In this document: positions 53,314-64,000 of the stretch, piece after piece | Numbering within the stretch: the stretch's first letter is position 1 | How the letters are laid out: the number at the start of each line of letters is the position of its first letter | NCBI GenBank assembly: GCA_008360975.2 | Contig: VLJF02000033.1 | Coordinates: 1,860,001 to 1,924,000 of the forward strand | From: Lichenostomus cassidix | Lineage: Eukaryota; Chordata; Aves; Passeriformes; Meliphagidae | DNA: 64,000 bases | Reading direction: 5' to 3' | Position numbers and translations under genes: made by a program | The notes under the pieces: model-generated | Seen by the model: only the letters and a program-made list of their open reading frames with translations | What the model was told of the DNA's origin: nothing | Database searches by the model: none

Positions 53314-54753
53314 TTAGAGGTGGGTTTGGGCTCTGCTGCAGATACACTGCATCTCATTTGAACAGATTGCACTCCAGAGATAATTCTCAGCCAGGTGCAC
53401 ACACCCTGCATTGCCCAGCACAGGAACCCTGCAGGGAGGAGCAGAGACATTGCTGGAACCTCAGGGGAACACATTGTGCCCCTGTGCCCCCAGGCTCTGC
53501 CTGTGCCCCCAAGGCTCTGCCTGTGCCCCCCAGGCCCTGCCTGTGCCCCCCAGGGCCCTGCCTGTGCCCCCCCGGGCCCTGCCTGTGCCCCCAGGCTCTG
53601 CCTGTGCCCCCAAGGCTCTGCCTGTGCCCCCGGGCCCTGCCTGTGCCCCCCAGGCCATGCCTGTGCCCCCAAGGCTCTGCCTGTGCCCCCAAAGCTCTGC
53701 CTGTGCCCCCAGGCCATGCCCGTGCCCCCAGGACTCAGGAGGAGTTGAAGCTGCTGCCATCCACCCACTGCAGCCCGAGCCAGTAATCAACATTCCTGCT
53801 GAGGCGGAACAGGAACTCCTGGCAAGGAGAGAGGAGCAAACAATGGACTCCTAGCCCAGGAGCACCCCAGGGTCCCCTTGGCCTTCCCAAAGCCCCCAAA
53901 CCCCTCACTCACCATTTCCTTGTCAGTGAGCACAGCCAGGGAAGCCTCGAGCTCGGAGCACCGAGCCTTAGCCTGATCCCAGGAGAGACGATGCCTCGAG
54001 AGGAAGTAGCAGATCCCGTTGTACCCAACCCAGCCATGGGGACAGGCCAGCAGCACCCGAGCTGCAGGGTTAACTGGAGTAACTGGAGTCTCTCTGTGTA
54101 TTCTCCCTGCAGAGGGAAATGGAGAAGAATGTCTGAGGATTCTCCCCTCAGGCAGCAGTGAGCCAGCAGTGCCCCGAGGGGTTGGGCTGAGGCTGCTGCT
54201 CCTCCCTTACCTGACACAGCAGCCAAGGACACCCCCAGAGCCACAACCAGGGCTAGGAGCACAACCAGCACCACGATAAACTTGAGGTGGGATCTGATCC
54301 TCTGGCCTGGAGCTGGAAAGAGCAGTTCGTCGTGAGGATGGAGCTGTCCTGAGCAGGCTCAGCCCTCACATCTCCCACCCGACGCCCAGGGAACAGAGGA
54401 GGGACCCTCAGCCTGTGTGCCACTCACTGAGCTGGCAGCAGGAGAGACAAGGGATGGGGACACAGCCAGGAACAAGGGATACAGACAGTGACAGGGGACA
54501 CAGACAGGGACAGGGGACAGAGCAAAGGACAAGGGACACAGACAGGGACAGCGGACAGAGCAAGGGACAAGGGACACAGACAGGGACAGGGGACAGATAC
54601 GGCTGAACTGCCCAGGCCCAGGCATTTCAGTCCCAGCAGAGCACCACGTCTCTTCCAGAGCCCTGGACACAGCCACACCCTGCCAGCCCTGTGCTCCTGG
54701 ACTGACACTGTCCCCTTCCTGGAGGCCACCCGTGAGAATTCTTTTGAGTTCAT
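53314..54753 (-). pseudogene. C5, C-type lectin-like gene, splice-broken
   Basis: By exon on the minus strand: candidate exon 1 at 54428-54753, transmembrane exon 54211-54312, CTLD exons 53913-54106 and 53739-53818, and last exon 53314-53428 with TAA. The second CTLD exon has lost 21 bases, removing HRQGQRL after YWLGL (now WLGLQW). Its donor reads CT instead of GT (base 53738). Exon 1 leaves two bases, so it is out of phase. The last exon itself is intact, with the three C-terminal cysteines. With the donor lost, normal splicing to that exon is not expected. The lesions differ from those of C1 and C2. Confidence 0.78.
53480..53735. repeat. Minisatellite in C5 intron 4
   Basis: CCCCCAGGCTCTGCCTGTG units are tandemly repeated about 14 times. 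This is the longest version of the array seen in C2-C4 introns. Confidence 0.8.
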
Positions 54754-54774
54754 TCCTGGTTGAAGTGCTGTGGA

Positions 54775-55140
54775 CTTCCAGCAGATCCTTCACACTCCAG
54801 TCACACGGGGTCGTGTGTCCCCCCAGCCCTGCTGTCACTCTGACCCCGCCCGGCTGCTCCCAGTGCTCCCAGTAAAGCTTCCCAGTTGGCTCCGGTCGCG
54901 TTTCTTGGGGGGCACTGGGGAGGGAGTTGAGGGGACCCCGCGGTGGGGCTGTGACTGGGGGGCAGACCTGACCCTGGGATGGATCGGGAATGGGGACCCC
55001 CGTGTGTCCCCCAGTGTCACCCCGCTCTGGGGGCCTTGGGAGGCAGCTGAACCCCGACACGGCACACAGCGAACCCCAAAAAAGGCGCTGAGACCCCCTG
55101 AGCCCCCCAGAACCTCCAAACCCCCTAGAAAAACAGCCCC
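54775..55140. other. Intergenic block between C5 and Z8 with class IIB-like 3'UTR relic
   Basis: The block at about 54805-54905 again carries the class II beta 3'UTR end, with AGTAAA near 54871. No gene is present. Confidence 0.55.
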
Positions 55141-55149
55141 GAAAAATAG

Positions 55150-55699
55150 CCCCGCGAAAATGAGCCAATGGGAGAAGGCGCTGAGCGATTCTGATCCAAT
55201 CCGAGCTCGCGGCGCTGATGACTCTCCAGTTCCCAGGCAGACCCGCAGCGCCCAGCGCTCCCCACCCCAACCCCACCTGCGCCCCCCCCTCGCCCCCAGC
55301 GCTTCCCGCCAGCCCAATTTGGGGAGGGGGCGCCTGGGGGGCGCCCAGGCCTGGCCCGGAGCCCAGCGCTGCCCCAGCCCGACCTGCCCCGGCTCCATCC
55401 CGGCTCCTCCCGCGGCATGCGACGGCGTGGGGAAAAGGGGGGGAAAGGGTGGGCGCTGGGCTTGGGGGGAGGAGGAGAAGGGATGGAGGAGGAGGAGGAG
55501 GGATGAGGAAGGAGCGAGAGAAAGGCCGGAGATCCGAGCAGGAGGAGGAAGGAGGAGGAGCCGCGGGAGGAGGAAGGAGGAGAGAGGAAGAGGCGGAACA
55601 GGAAGAGGTTGGAGAGAGGAAGAGGTGGAGCAGCAGAAGCCGCGCGCAGCTCTTTGTCTGTCGCGGCCCCGGGAGCATCGGCGCCCCGCACGCCGCAGG
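55150..55699 (+). promoter_or_regulatory. Z8 CpG-island promoter and noncoding first exon
   Basis: Two CCAAT boxes (about 55165 and 55197), a CpG-rich core, a polypurine tract at about 55470-55630 and a first exon ending CGCAG before GTGAGG at about 55699. Confidence 0.55.
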
Positions 55700-56215
55700 T
55701 GAGGGGGAGGAGGAAGTCGCCCCAAATGTCTCGGGGGTCCCCGAGCGGCGTTTTTTCTGGGCGGGTGTTTGGAGCTCGCAGCTTCCGGGATTGAGCCCCA
55801 AATCTCGTTCAGGGTCGCTGGGAGGGTTTGATTGTGCGGGGGGAACGTTTGGATGTGGCGGAAGGGCAAAGCGGAGGCGCCAGTGGGGCTTTGGGGGATA
55901 TTTTGGGGGCTGCAGGTGGGCACGGCCCGGTGTCGGGGTGGGAGGGGGACATGGGGCATGGGGTCCGGCCGGGAGAGCGGTGGAGGGGAAGGGCGGGAGC
56001 CCCGGAGTGGGGTGAGCGGAGAGGGGCGATGGCGGAGCTGGGGGAGCCCCGGCAGGCTGGAGAGGGGGGAGCGTGGCTAAGGGGGAAGCCTGGGATCCCT
56101 GGAAGCGCGGAGCAGAGAATGAGGGGAGAAGGGACCCCTGGGACCCCCAAAGCCCCCGGATCATCCCTAAGCGGGACCCTGGAAAATAGGGAAGCCCGGG
56201 AGGCACGGGAGCCCC

Positions 56216-57127
<912 letters not shown>

Positions 57128-57627
57128 NNNNNNNNNNNNNNNNNNNNNNNNNNNNNNNNNNNNNNNNNNNNNNNNNNNNNNNNNNNNNNNNNNNNNNNNN
57201 NNNNNNNNNNNNNNNNNNNNNNNNNNNNNNNNNNNNNNNNNNNNNNNNNNNNNNNNNNNNNNNNNNNNNNNNNNNNNNNNNNNNNNNNNNNNNNNNNNNN
57301 NNNNNNNNNNNNNNNNNNNNNNNNNNNNNNNNNNNNNNNNNNNNNNNNNNNNNNNNNNNNNNNNNNNNNNNNNNNNNNNNNNNNNNNNNNNNNNNNNNNN
57401 NNNNNNNNNNNNNNNNNNNNNNNNNNNNNNNNNNNNNNNNNNNNNNNNNNNNNNNNNNNNNNNNNNNNNNNNNNNNNNNNNNNNNNNNNNNNNNNNNNNN
57501 NNNNNNNNNNNNNNNNNNNNNNNNNNNNNNNNNNNNNNNNNNNNNNNNNNNNNNNNNNNNNNNNNNNNNNNNNNNNNNNNNNNNNNNNNNNNNNNNNNNN
57601 NNNNNNNNNNNNNNNNNNNNNNNNNNN
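57128..57627. other. Assembly gap of 500 unknown bases
   Basis: Exactly 500 N, a usual placeholder length. The missing DNA must hold the end of Z8 and the promoter, signal-peptide and alpha 1 exons of the class I gene, if these exist, so its true size is probably larger. Confidence 0.95.
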
Positions 57628-58330
57628 TGTGGGGCTGGGATGAGATCTGTGGGGCTGGGATGGGAACTGTGGGGCTGGGATGGAATGGGATCTGTGGGGC
57701 TGGGATGGGAATTGTGGGGCTGGGGTGGGAACTGTGGGGCTGGGATGAGATCTGTGGGGCTGGGATGGGAACTGTGGGGCTGGGATGGAATGGGATGGGA
57801 TCTGTGGGGCTGGCATGGGAATCTGTGGGGTTGGAATGGGACCTGTGGGGCTGGGATGGATCTGTGGGGCTGGAATGGAATGGGATCTGTGGGGCTGGGA
57901 TGGGATCTGTGAGGGTTAGATGGGGTCTGTGGGGCTGGGCTGGGGTGGGAACTGTGGGGCTGGGATGAGATCTGTGGGGCTGGAGTGGGATTTGTGGGGC
58001 TGGAATGGGATGTATGGGGTTGGGATGGGATCTGTGGGGCTGAGATGGGATGGGATGGAATCTGTGGGGTGGGGTGGGGTGGCATATGTGGGGCTGGGAT
58101 CAGATCTGTGGGGCTGGGATGGGATCTGTGGGGCTGAGATGGGAGTTGTGGGACAGGATGGGATCTGTGGGGCTGGGATGGGATCTGTGGGGCTGGGATG
58201 GGATCTGTGGGGCTGGGATGGGATCTGTGGGGCTGGGATTGATCTGTAGGGCTGAGATGGGATCTGTGGGGCTGGGATGGGATCTGTGGGGCTGGGATGG
58301 GATCTGTGGGGCTCTGATGTGCCTCCATGG
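57628..58330. repeat. GTGGGGCTGGGATGGGATCT minisatellite in class I intron 2
   Basis: Units of 16-24 bases run from the gap edge to about 58330. The array directly precedes the alpha 2 exon, so it is most likely the intron between alpha 1 and alpha 2. Confidence 0.85.
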
Positions 58331-58411
58331 GGCTCCAAGGGGCTGGGATGAGGCTCTGTGGGGCTGGGACACAATTCCATGGGTCTCTGTGGGTACAATC
58401 CTCCCCCCCAG

Positions 58412-59953
58412 GTCTCCACACATGGCTGAGGGTTTCTGGCTGTGATCTCATGTCCGATGGGAGTGTCCGTGGATCCTATCGGGATAGCTACGATGGGCGG
58501 GATTTCATCTCCTTCGAGTTGGGATCCAAGGGATTCATGGCAGCTGACAATGCTGCTGAGATCACCAGGAGGCGTTGGGAAGGTGAACTGAACGTGGTTG
58601 AGAGGAAGACAAATTACCTGGGGCACGTCTGTGTGGAATGGCTTCGGAAATACGTCGGATACGGGCAGAAGGAGCTGGAGCGCAAAGGTGGGGCAGAATT
58701 CCTGTGGGGATTTGGGATTTGGGAATGGAGGAGTTGGGAGCACAGTAATTCTAGTGGGAATTCCATGGGCAGATCTCACCCCCATCCCATTCCAGTGGGA
58801 ATTCCATGGGCAGATCTCACCCCCATCCCATTCCAGTGGGAATTCCATGGGCACATCTCACCCGCATCCCATTCCCACTGGAATTCCATGGATCCATCTC
58901 ACCATTATCCCATTGCAGAACGCCCCGATGTCCATGTGTCTGGAAAAGAGGAATACGGGAAGCTGATCTTGTCCTGCCACGTGTATGGATTCTACCCCAG
59001 AGCCATCACAGTCAACTGGATGAAGGGGGATGAAATCTGGGATCAGGAGACGGAGTGGGGTGGGATCGTTCCCAACAGCGACGGCACCTTCCACACCTGG
59101 GCCAGGATCGAGGCGCGGCCGGAGGAGCGGGAGCAGTACCGGTGCCGGGTGGAGCATCCCGGAACGCTGGAGCCTGGGATCTTCAGCTGGGGTGAGGCTG
59201 GGAATTGGGAATGTGGGAATAGGGAATTGGGAATTCCCAAGTGGGGATTCCCCTCCTCCTTCTCACTGTTCTGCATTTCCCAGAGCCAAAATCGGGGAAT
59301 CTCACCCTGGTGATTGCTCTGTGCATCATCGCTGCTGTCCTTGTCGTTGGCATTGGATTCGGCGTCTGGAAGTTCCAATCCGGTAACCCACGGGATGGGG
59401 GTTGGGAAGGGCACGGATCCACCCGGCAGCATTCCGGGAATCCCACACCATGGGTGCTGATCCCACTGTTTTTCCACAGGGAGGAAGCAGAACTCTGGGT
59501 ACAGCCCACCAGCCGGTGAGTACCAGTGGTGGATCCAGCTCTGATCCCCTCTGTGCAGATCCCAGGGTGGATCCTGGATTAATCCCAGAGTGTGATCCGT
59601 GCTGGAATCTCATGGATCTTCTCTTTCTGCAGGAAAAGAAATGGGAACCAATGGCTCTACTGCAGGTATGGAGCAGGATCAGAGTGGGATTCCTGAGGGG
59701 GATTGGGGCAGGATGGGTGGAGTGGGATCAGGGGGGGAGTCTGGAGCAGGATTTGATGGGATGGATGGAGTGGGATTGGTGTGGGATGGATGGATCAGGA
59801 TCAGGATCAGGTGGGATGGATGGAGTTGGATCAGGTGTGATTCCAGAGCAATTCCTGCTCTCCATGAGCTCCACAGCCAGGTCCATCCTGTGGGATGGGG
59901 ACAGGGACAGGGTGACACTGTGACCCTCTCTCATCCCAGTACAAATCACCTGA
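58412..59953 (+). CDS. MHC class I heavy chain, 5' part lost in gap
   Basis: This is an antigen-presenting heavy chain. The exons are alpha 2 58412-58687 (276 bases), alpha 3 58919-59191 (273), transmembrane 59284-59382, cytoplasmic 59480-59515 (RKQNSGYSPPA) and 59633-59665 (KEMGTNGSTA), and a last exon from 59940 that ends VQIT-stop at 59951-59953. All sites are GT-AG in phase 1. Alpha 2 keeps the GCDL...HVC disulfide pair. It also has the residues equivalent to T143, W147, Y159 and Y171, with Arg for K146 as usual outside mammals. Alpha 3 keeps SCHVYGFYP and YRCRVEHP. The visible part is intact and classical in type. Signal peptide and alpha 1 are not in the sequence. Confidence 0.92.
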
Positions 59954-60655
59954 GCCATCCATGGAGCTGGAAACAGCCCCTTCCCTCTTCAGATTCAGCA
60001 GATTCAGCAAAGCCCATCCCACTGCTCCCACCCATCCTGCAGCTCTTCCCAATGGATCAACTTCCCATTTTCTGTGTTTGAAAGCTGAGAGCCGCAATTA
60101 TTCCAAATGTTTTAATTTTGGTATGAAATTATCCTGCTTTGGGCAATCAATACTGCTTTGGGCAATCAATCCTGCTTGGGGCAATCAATCCTGCTTGGGG
60201 AAATAAATCCTGTTTGGGGCAATAAATTGTGGTTCCCTCGTCTGGTGTTCAGCAGTTCCTCTGTGGGTGCCAGGAATGGGAATGGGGACACTGGGGACCG
60301 GGATGGGGACGTTGGGAGCAGGTTGGGGACTCCAGGAATGGGAATGGAGACACCAGGATCAAGCTGGGGACACCAGAATCAAGATGGGGACACTGGGAGC
60401 AGGTTTGGGACACCAGGATCGAGCTGGGGACGCCAGGAGCAGGTTGGGGACACCAAGAGCAGGTGAACACTTGCCACCCACACCCAGCTCCATCCCCAGG
60501 ATTCATTTCCCGCTCTGTATCCCATGTCTGAGGTGTCCCCAGGAGGGGTTTGGCCACACTGGGCTCCTGGAAGGGCAGTGGGATGGGGGGAGGGGCCAGG
60601 CCAGGCCTCATTGTCCCCAGTGGTCTTTGAGTGTCCCAAAGTCCAGGTTTGGGAT
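59954..60655 (+). other. Class I 3'UTR, poly(A) signals and downstream repeats
   Basis: Short GGGCAATCAATCCTGCTT repeats precede AATAAA at 60202-60207 and 60221-60226. From about 60270 to 60470 there are GGGGACACCAGGAGCAGGTT units. No further gene is seen. Confidence 0.6.
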
Positions 60656-60659
60656 CTCA

Positions 60660-61168
60660 GAGAGGTTCCCTGACCATGACCATGACATGAGCACAAGATG
60701 GGCATGAGGTGAGAGTGACCATGAGATGACCAAAACATAACTGTGAGGTGACCATGGGATGACCATGACTGTGACCATGACACAGCCACAACCCTGACCA
60801 CGAGATGATTGGGACCAAGAGATGACCATGGGTTGGCCATGGCACAACCATGGCCTTGAGGTGACCATAACATGATCGTGACCCTGAGATGGCCATTGCA
60901 ATGAGATGACCATGAGCATGAGATGATGGTGATCAGGAAATGACCATGACCATGACCATGAGATGTCCATGACGGTGGCTGAGCTATGATGGTGAGATGA
61001 ACAAGATATGATTGTGGCCATGAGTTGAGCATGAGATGCCCATGGCCATGAGAGGACTGTGACCATCAGGTGACCATGACACAGCCATGAGGTGATCAGA
61101 ATCATGAGATGACCATGATCATGAGAATGACCTGATTGTGATAACAAGATGACCATGAACATGAGAGG
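60660..61168. repeat. GATGACCATGAG minisatellite
   Basis: Irregular tandem units of about 11-12 bases (ATGACCATGAG, TGACCATGAC). The array is interrupted by the LTR at 61173 and resumes at 62058-62255. Confidence 0.85.
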
Positions 61169-61172
61169 ATGG

Positions 61173-62052
61173 TGTTGGAGGTTGGGGGCATTGGAATTTT
61201 TTCTCCATCCCTGTTACTAAGCAACAGATAGCTGGGTGATTAGAGACATCAACTCTTTTGTAAGGGACAAAAGGGTGTGCTGGGTGGGGCAGGGGAAGGA
61301 GGCAGCCGGCTGCTGGAACTGGCACTTGTTCATGGGACACCGGGAGGAAAGGGACTGCTCTTTGCTTCTGGCTGCGACTGCAGGAGATCCAACTGTGCTC
61401 TGTCTTCTCCTCCTGGCTGGGTGAGCTTTGATTCAACCTCTTTCCCACTGGGAAGTGGACGTTTTCCCGGCTGCGTTTCTCGCAGCAGCTGCCGGGGAGT
61501 CCGGCTGTCCCTGCTGCCTGCCCCCGCTCTGCTGCACGAGACTGCGGTGTCTGCCATGACTGCAGAGTCCCTGTCACCTCGCTGGCCAGCCCAGGAGAGA
61601 GCCAGCCCCTGCCCCTGCCGCCCCGCTTTGCTGCTCCGAGCTGCCTGCCTGCTTCTCAGCCTTTTCCGCCATGACCAGCTGTGTGAGGCTGACCTGACCC
61701 TGCGCCACAGCGCCACCTGCAGCCGCTCGGCAGTCATCGCACCTGCTCTGCCCAGCCGGGAGCTCAGCAGCGCCCCTGCTGCTTGCGACCGTGATTACAC
61801 CACACGGGAAAAGGCTCAGCAGCTCAAAAAGTCATTTGCTATTGGTTTCTGGTTCTATTTGTGGTTATTATTATTATTGTTATTGCTTGTTTATAGATAC
61901 TAGTAAAGAACTGTTATTCCTTTTCCCATACCTTTGCCTGAAAGCCCTTGATTTCAAAATTAAAATAATTTGGAGGGAGGGGAAATCACATTCTCTGTCC
62001 TAAGGGAGAGTTCAGCATCTCTTAGCAGACACTTGTCTTTCAAACCAAGACA
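61173..62052 (-). mobile_element. Solo LTR with 5-base target duplication
   Basis: About 880 bases, beginning TGTCTTGGTTTG and ending CCAACA on the minus strand. It is flanked by GATGG on both sides (61168-61172 and 62053-62057). It inserted into the GATGACCATGAG minisatellite. A poly(A)-like region lies near 61920-61970. No viral genes are present. Confidence 0.75.
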
Positions 62053-62057
62053 GATGG

Positions 62058-62255
62058 TCATCAGGAAATGACCATGACTGTGAGTTGACCATGAGATGAC
62101 CATGAACATGACCATTTCATGACCATGATACAGTCATGAGGTGATCAAGATTGTGAGATGACCATGAGATGACCATGAGATGACCATGAGATGACCATGG
62201 CTGTGAGAGAATCATAACCATGACGTGACTGTGAGATGACCACGACCATGACCAT
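62058..62255. repeat. GATGACCATGAG minisatellite, continuation
   Basis: Same units as at 60660-61168, separated from it by the LTR insertion. Confidence 0.85.
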
Positions 62256-62761
62256 GGCCATTGTTGCGGTGGCCCTTAGGCAGATAAGCTTGGGTGACCA
62301 GCCACATGGGTCAGTGACAGTGGATGAGAAATCCTGGGTGTGAGATCAAAGCCATCACTGACATGGTTAGGGCAACAGGCTTGTCACCACCCAGAGGACC
62401 CTGCGGCTGGAAGCATTAACATGCACCAAGCAGCAAGTCTATTGGCCCCGTGCACTTCCCCGCCTTTGTCCCATTTATGGTTTCTGTTCTAGAATGTTCC
62501 CCCCAGCATGGCACCCCATTGGCTTACAAGCTATGTACCCTCCCTTGCCGTAGAGTTATTGGTCTGTACCCCTGTCCTTCTCCCCTAGGACCTTCCCTGG
62601 TTGGCCCTTTGGGGCTGGCCACTCCCCTTTTCCCTTCCCTGTTGGGGAAGATGAAATAGGAAAGCCTTATAGATATGATTACCTTGCAAAAGATGCTGAG
62701 AACATAGAAAGTATAAATGAAATTGAGATGAAGACAAGGTTTGAGTTGAAGAGTAACTAGG
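62256..62761. other. Unassigned DNA between two LTRs
   Basis: The sequence from TGTTGCGGTGGCCC (62262) onward looks like another transposon-derived segment, but no matching ends or target duplication were found. No gene is present. Confidence 0.3.
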
Positions 62762-63644
62762 TGTCTTGGTTTGAAAGACAGGCGTCTGCCAAGAGAGGTT
62801 GAACTGTCCCTTAGGACGGAGAATGTGATTTTCTCCTCCCTCCGAATTATTTAATTTTGAAAATCAAGGGCTTTCAGGCAAAGGTATGGGAAAAAAGGAA
62901 TATCAGTTCTTTACTAGTATCTATAAACAAGCAATAACAATAATAGCAACCACAACTAGAACCAGAAACCAATAGCAGATGACTTGTGAGCTGCTGAGCC
63001 TTCTCCCGTGTGGTGTAATCACGGTCACAAGCAGCAGGGGCGCTGTTGAGCTCCTGGCCGGGCAGGGCAGGTGCGATGACTGCCGAGCGGCTGCAGGTGG
63101 CGCTGTGGCGCAGGGTCAGGTCAGCCTCATGCAGCTGGCAATGGCGGAAAAGGCTGAGGAGCAGGCAGGCAGCTTGGAGCAGCAAAGCGGGGCAGCAGGG
63201 GGTAGGAGCTGGCTCTCTCCTGGGCTGGCCAGCGAGGTGACAAGGACTCTGCAGTCACAGCAGACACCGTGGTCTCGTGCGGCAAAACAGGGTGGGCGGC
63301 AGGGACAGCTGGACTCCCCCGCAGCTGCTGCGAGAAATGCAGCTGGGGAAGTGTGCACTCCCAACCGGAAAGAGGTTAAATCAAAGCTCACCCAGCCAGG
63401 AGGAGAAGACAGAGCACAGTTGGATTTTTCTGCGGTCACAGCCAGAGGCAAGGAGCAGCCTCTCCTCTCCATGTCTGAACGAGGAGAGAGCCAGTGTTCC
63501 AATGGCCTGCTCTTCCCTTCCCCTGCCCTGCCCAAGCACACCCTTTGTCTCTTACAAAAGAGTTGATGGCTCTAACCACCCAGCTATTTGTTGCTTAGTA
63601 ACAGGGATGGAGAACAATTCTAAGCCCTTCCCCAAACTCCGACA
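62762..63644 (+). mobile_element. Solo LTR of the same family, opposite orientation
   Basis: TGTCTTGGTTTG at 62762 and CTCCGACA ending at 63644 match the LTR at 61173-62052 in reverse orientation, with moderate divergence. No target duplication is evident (CTAGG against TTATC). It has no coding content. Confidence 0.65.
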
Positions 63645-64000
63645 TTATCCACCCCGAATTTTTCCCATTCCAACATGTTACATTGAGCTTAAACATTTAG
63701 ATTATATACACACATGCATTACTCTAATTATATACATGTATACATACAGGTATGGATACAGGCACAGTGTTATGGGCAATTCAACCCCAACTAAGGTCTC
63801 CCTGAGGTATGCATCATGTCTCTCCATCTTCTTGCATCACCTGCCAGGTACACCCTGGTCCCTGAGCGAAAACAACCCCACGGGTGGGTTTGTCTTTGAT
63901 TGAGGCAGAATTAATCCAAACAGTTTCCCTAGCATGCCTCTCATGTGTACCACTGGAACTTTATCCCTGTCTGCTGTTTGCAGGGGTTCAGATTGGGCAG
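63645..64000. other. Right edge, nothing recognised
   Basis: AT-richer DNA with a short TATACATG-like stretch near 63730-63765. No gene, RNA or repeat family was identified. Confidence 0.4.

Noticed and set aside
54359..56206. Very long Pro/Ser/Gly-rich frames across zinc-finger promoters (also 1118-2731, 7294-8799, 26934-28460)
   Set aside because: They run antisense to or through CpG islands, introns and first exons of Z genes, several are read on overlapping frames at once, and they have no domain. They follow from GC-rich composition with few stop codons.
60379..61162. Trp/Ser/His-rich frames in the class I downstream region
   Set aside because: Translation of the GATGACCATGAG minisatellite.

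Overview
The window is a piece of the major histocompatibility complex of a bird, almost certainly a songbird. The reasons are vertebrate split genes with GT-AG introns and 3' AATAAA signals, avian CR1 fragments, very GC-rich minisatellites, a class II beta gene, a class I gene, and CLEC2/B-lec-like C-type lectin genes beside them, as in the chicken B locus. The species cannot be named from the sequence.

The basic module is a divergent pair: a KRAB-less C2H2 zinc-finger gene (here Z1-Z8) and a C-type-lectin-like gene (C1-C5). It is followed by a spacer that holds a conserved CCAAT-rich promoter, a 21-codon first exon and a possible small gene. Layout: 1-5.9 kb C1 pseudogene(-), Z1(+), CpG island R; 6.5-10.1 kb Z2(-), C2 pseudogene(+); 10.1-14.5 kb spacer A; 14.5-20.0 kb Z3(-) and an intact class II beta gene(-); 20.0-22.6 kb a divergent class II-type promoter, an orphan signal-peptide exon(+) and minisatellites; 22.7-26.0 kb a zinc-finger scrap and an inverted copy of R; 26.2-29.7 kb Z4(-), C3(+); spacer B; 35.7-39.6 kb Z5(-), C4(+); spacer C; 45.5 kb Z6(-) head to head with Z7(+) at 48.0 kb; spacer D; 53.3-57.1 kb C5 pseudogene(-), Z8(+); a 500-base assembly gap; 58.4-59.95 kb the 3' part of a class I gene(+); then minisatellites and two solo LTRs in opposite orientation.

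The order comes from nested duplication. Positions 1-5866 mirror about 23905-29400, 28.3-38.2 kb is tandemly repeated at 38.2-46.6 kb, and about 35.7-46.6 kb mirrors 46.8-57.1 kb. Zinc-finger arrays differ between copies in finger number (6, 7, 8, 10, 11) and in DNA-contact residues. Lectin copies are intact (C3, C4) or broken by different lesions (C1, C2, C5).

The class II and class I genes would present peptides, and the lectins are probably NK-receptor ligands or receptors. The zinc-finger proteins are presumed nuclear DNA-binding factors. The class II beta chain lacks three peptide-binding residues conserved in classical molecules and carries two extra cysteines, so it looks non-classical.
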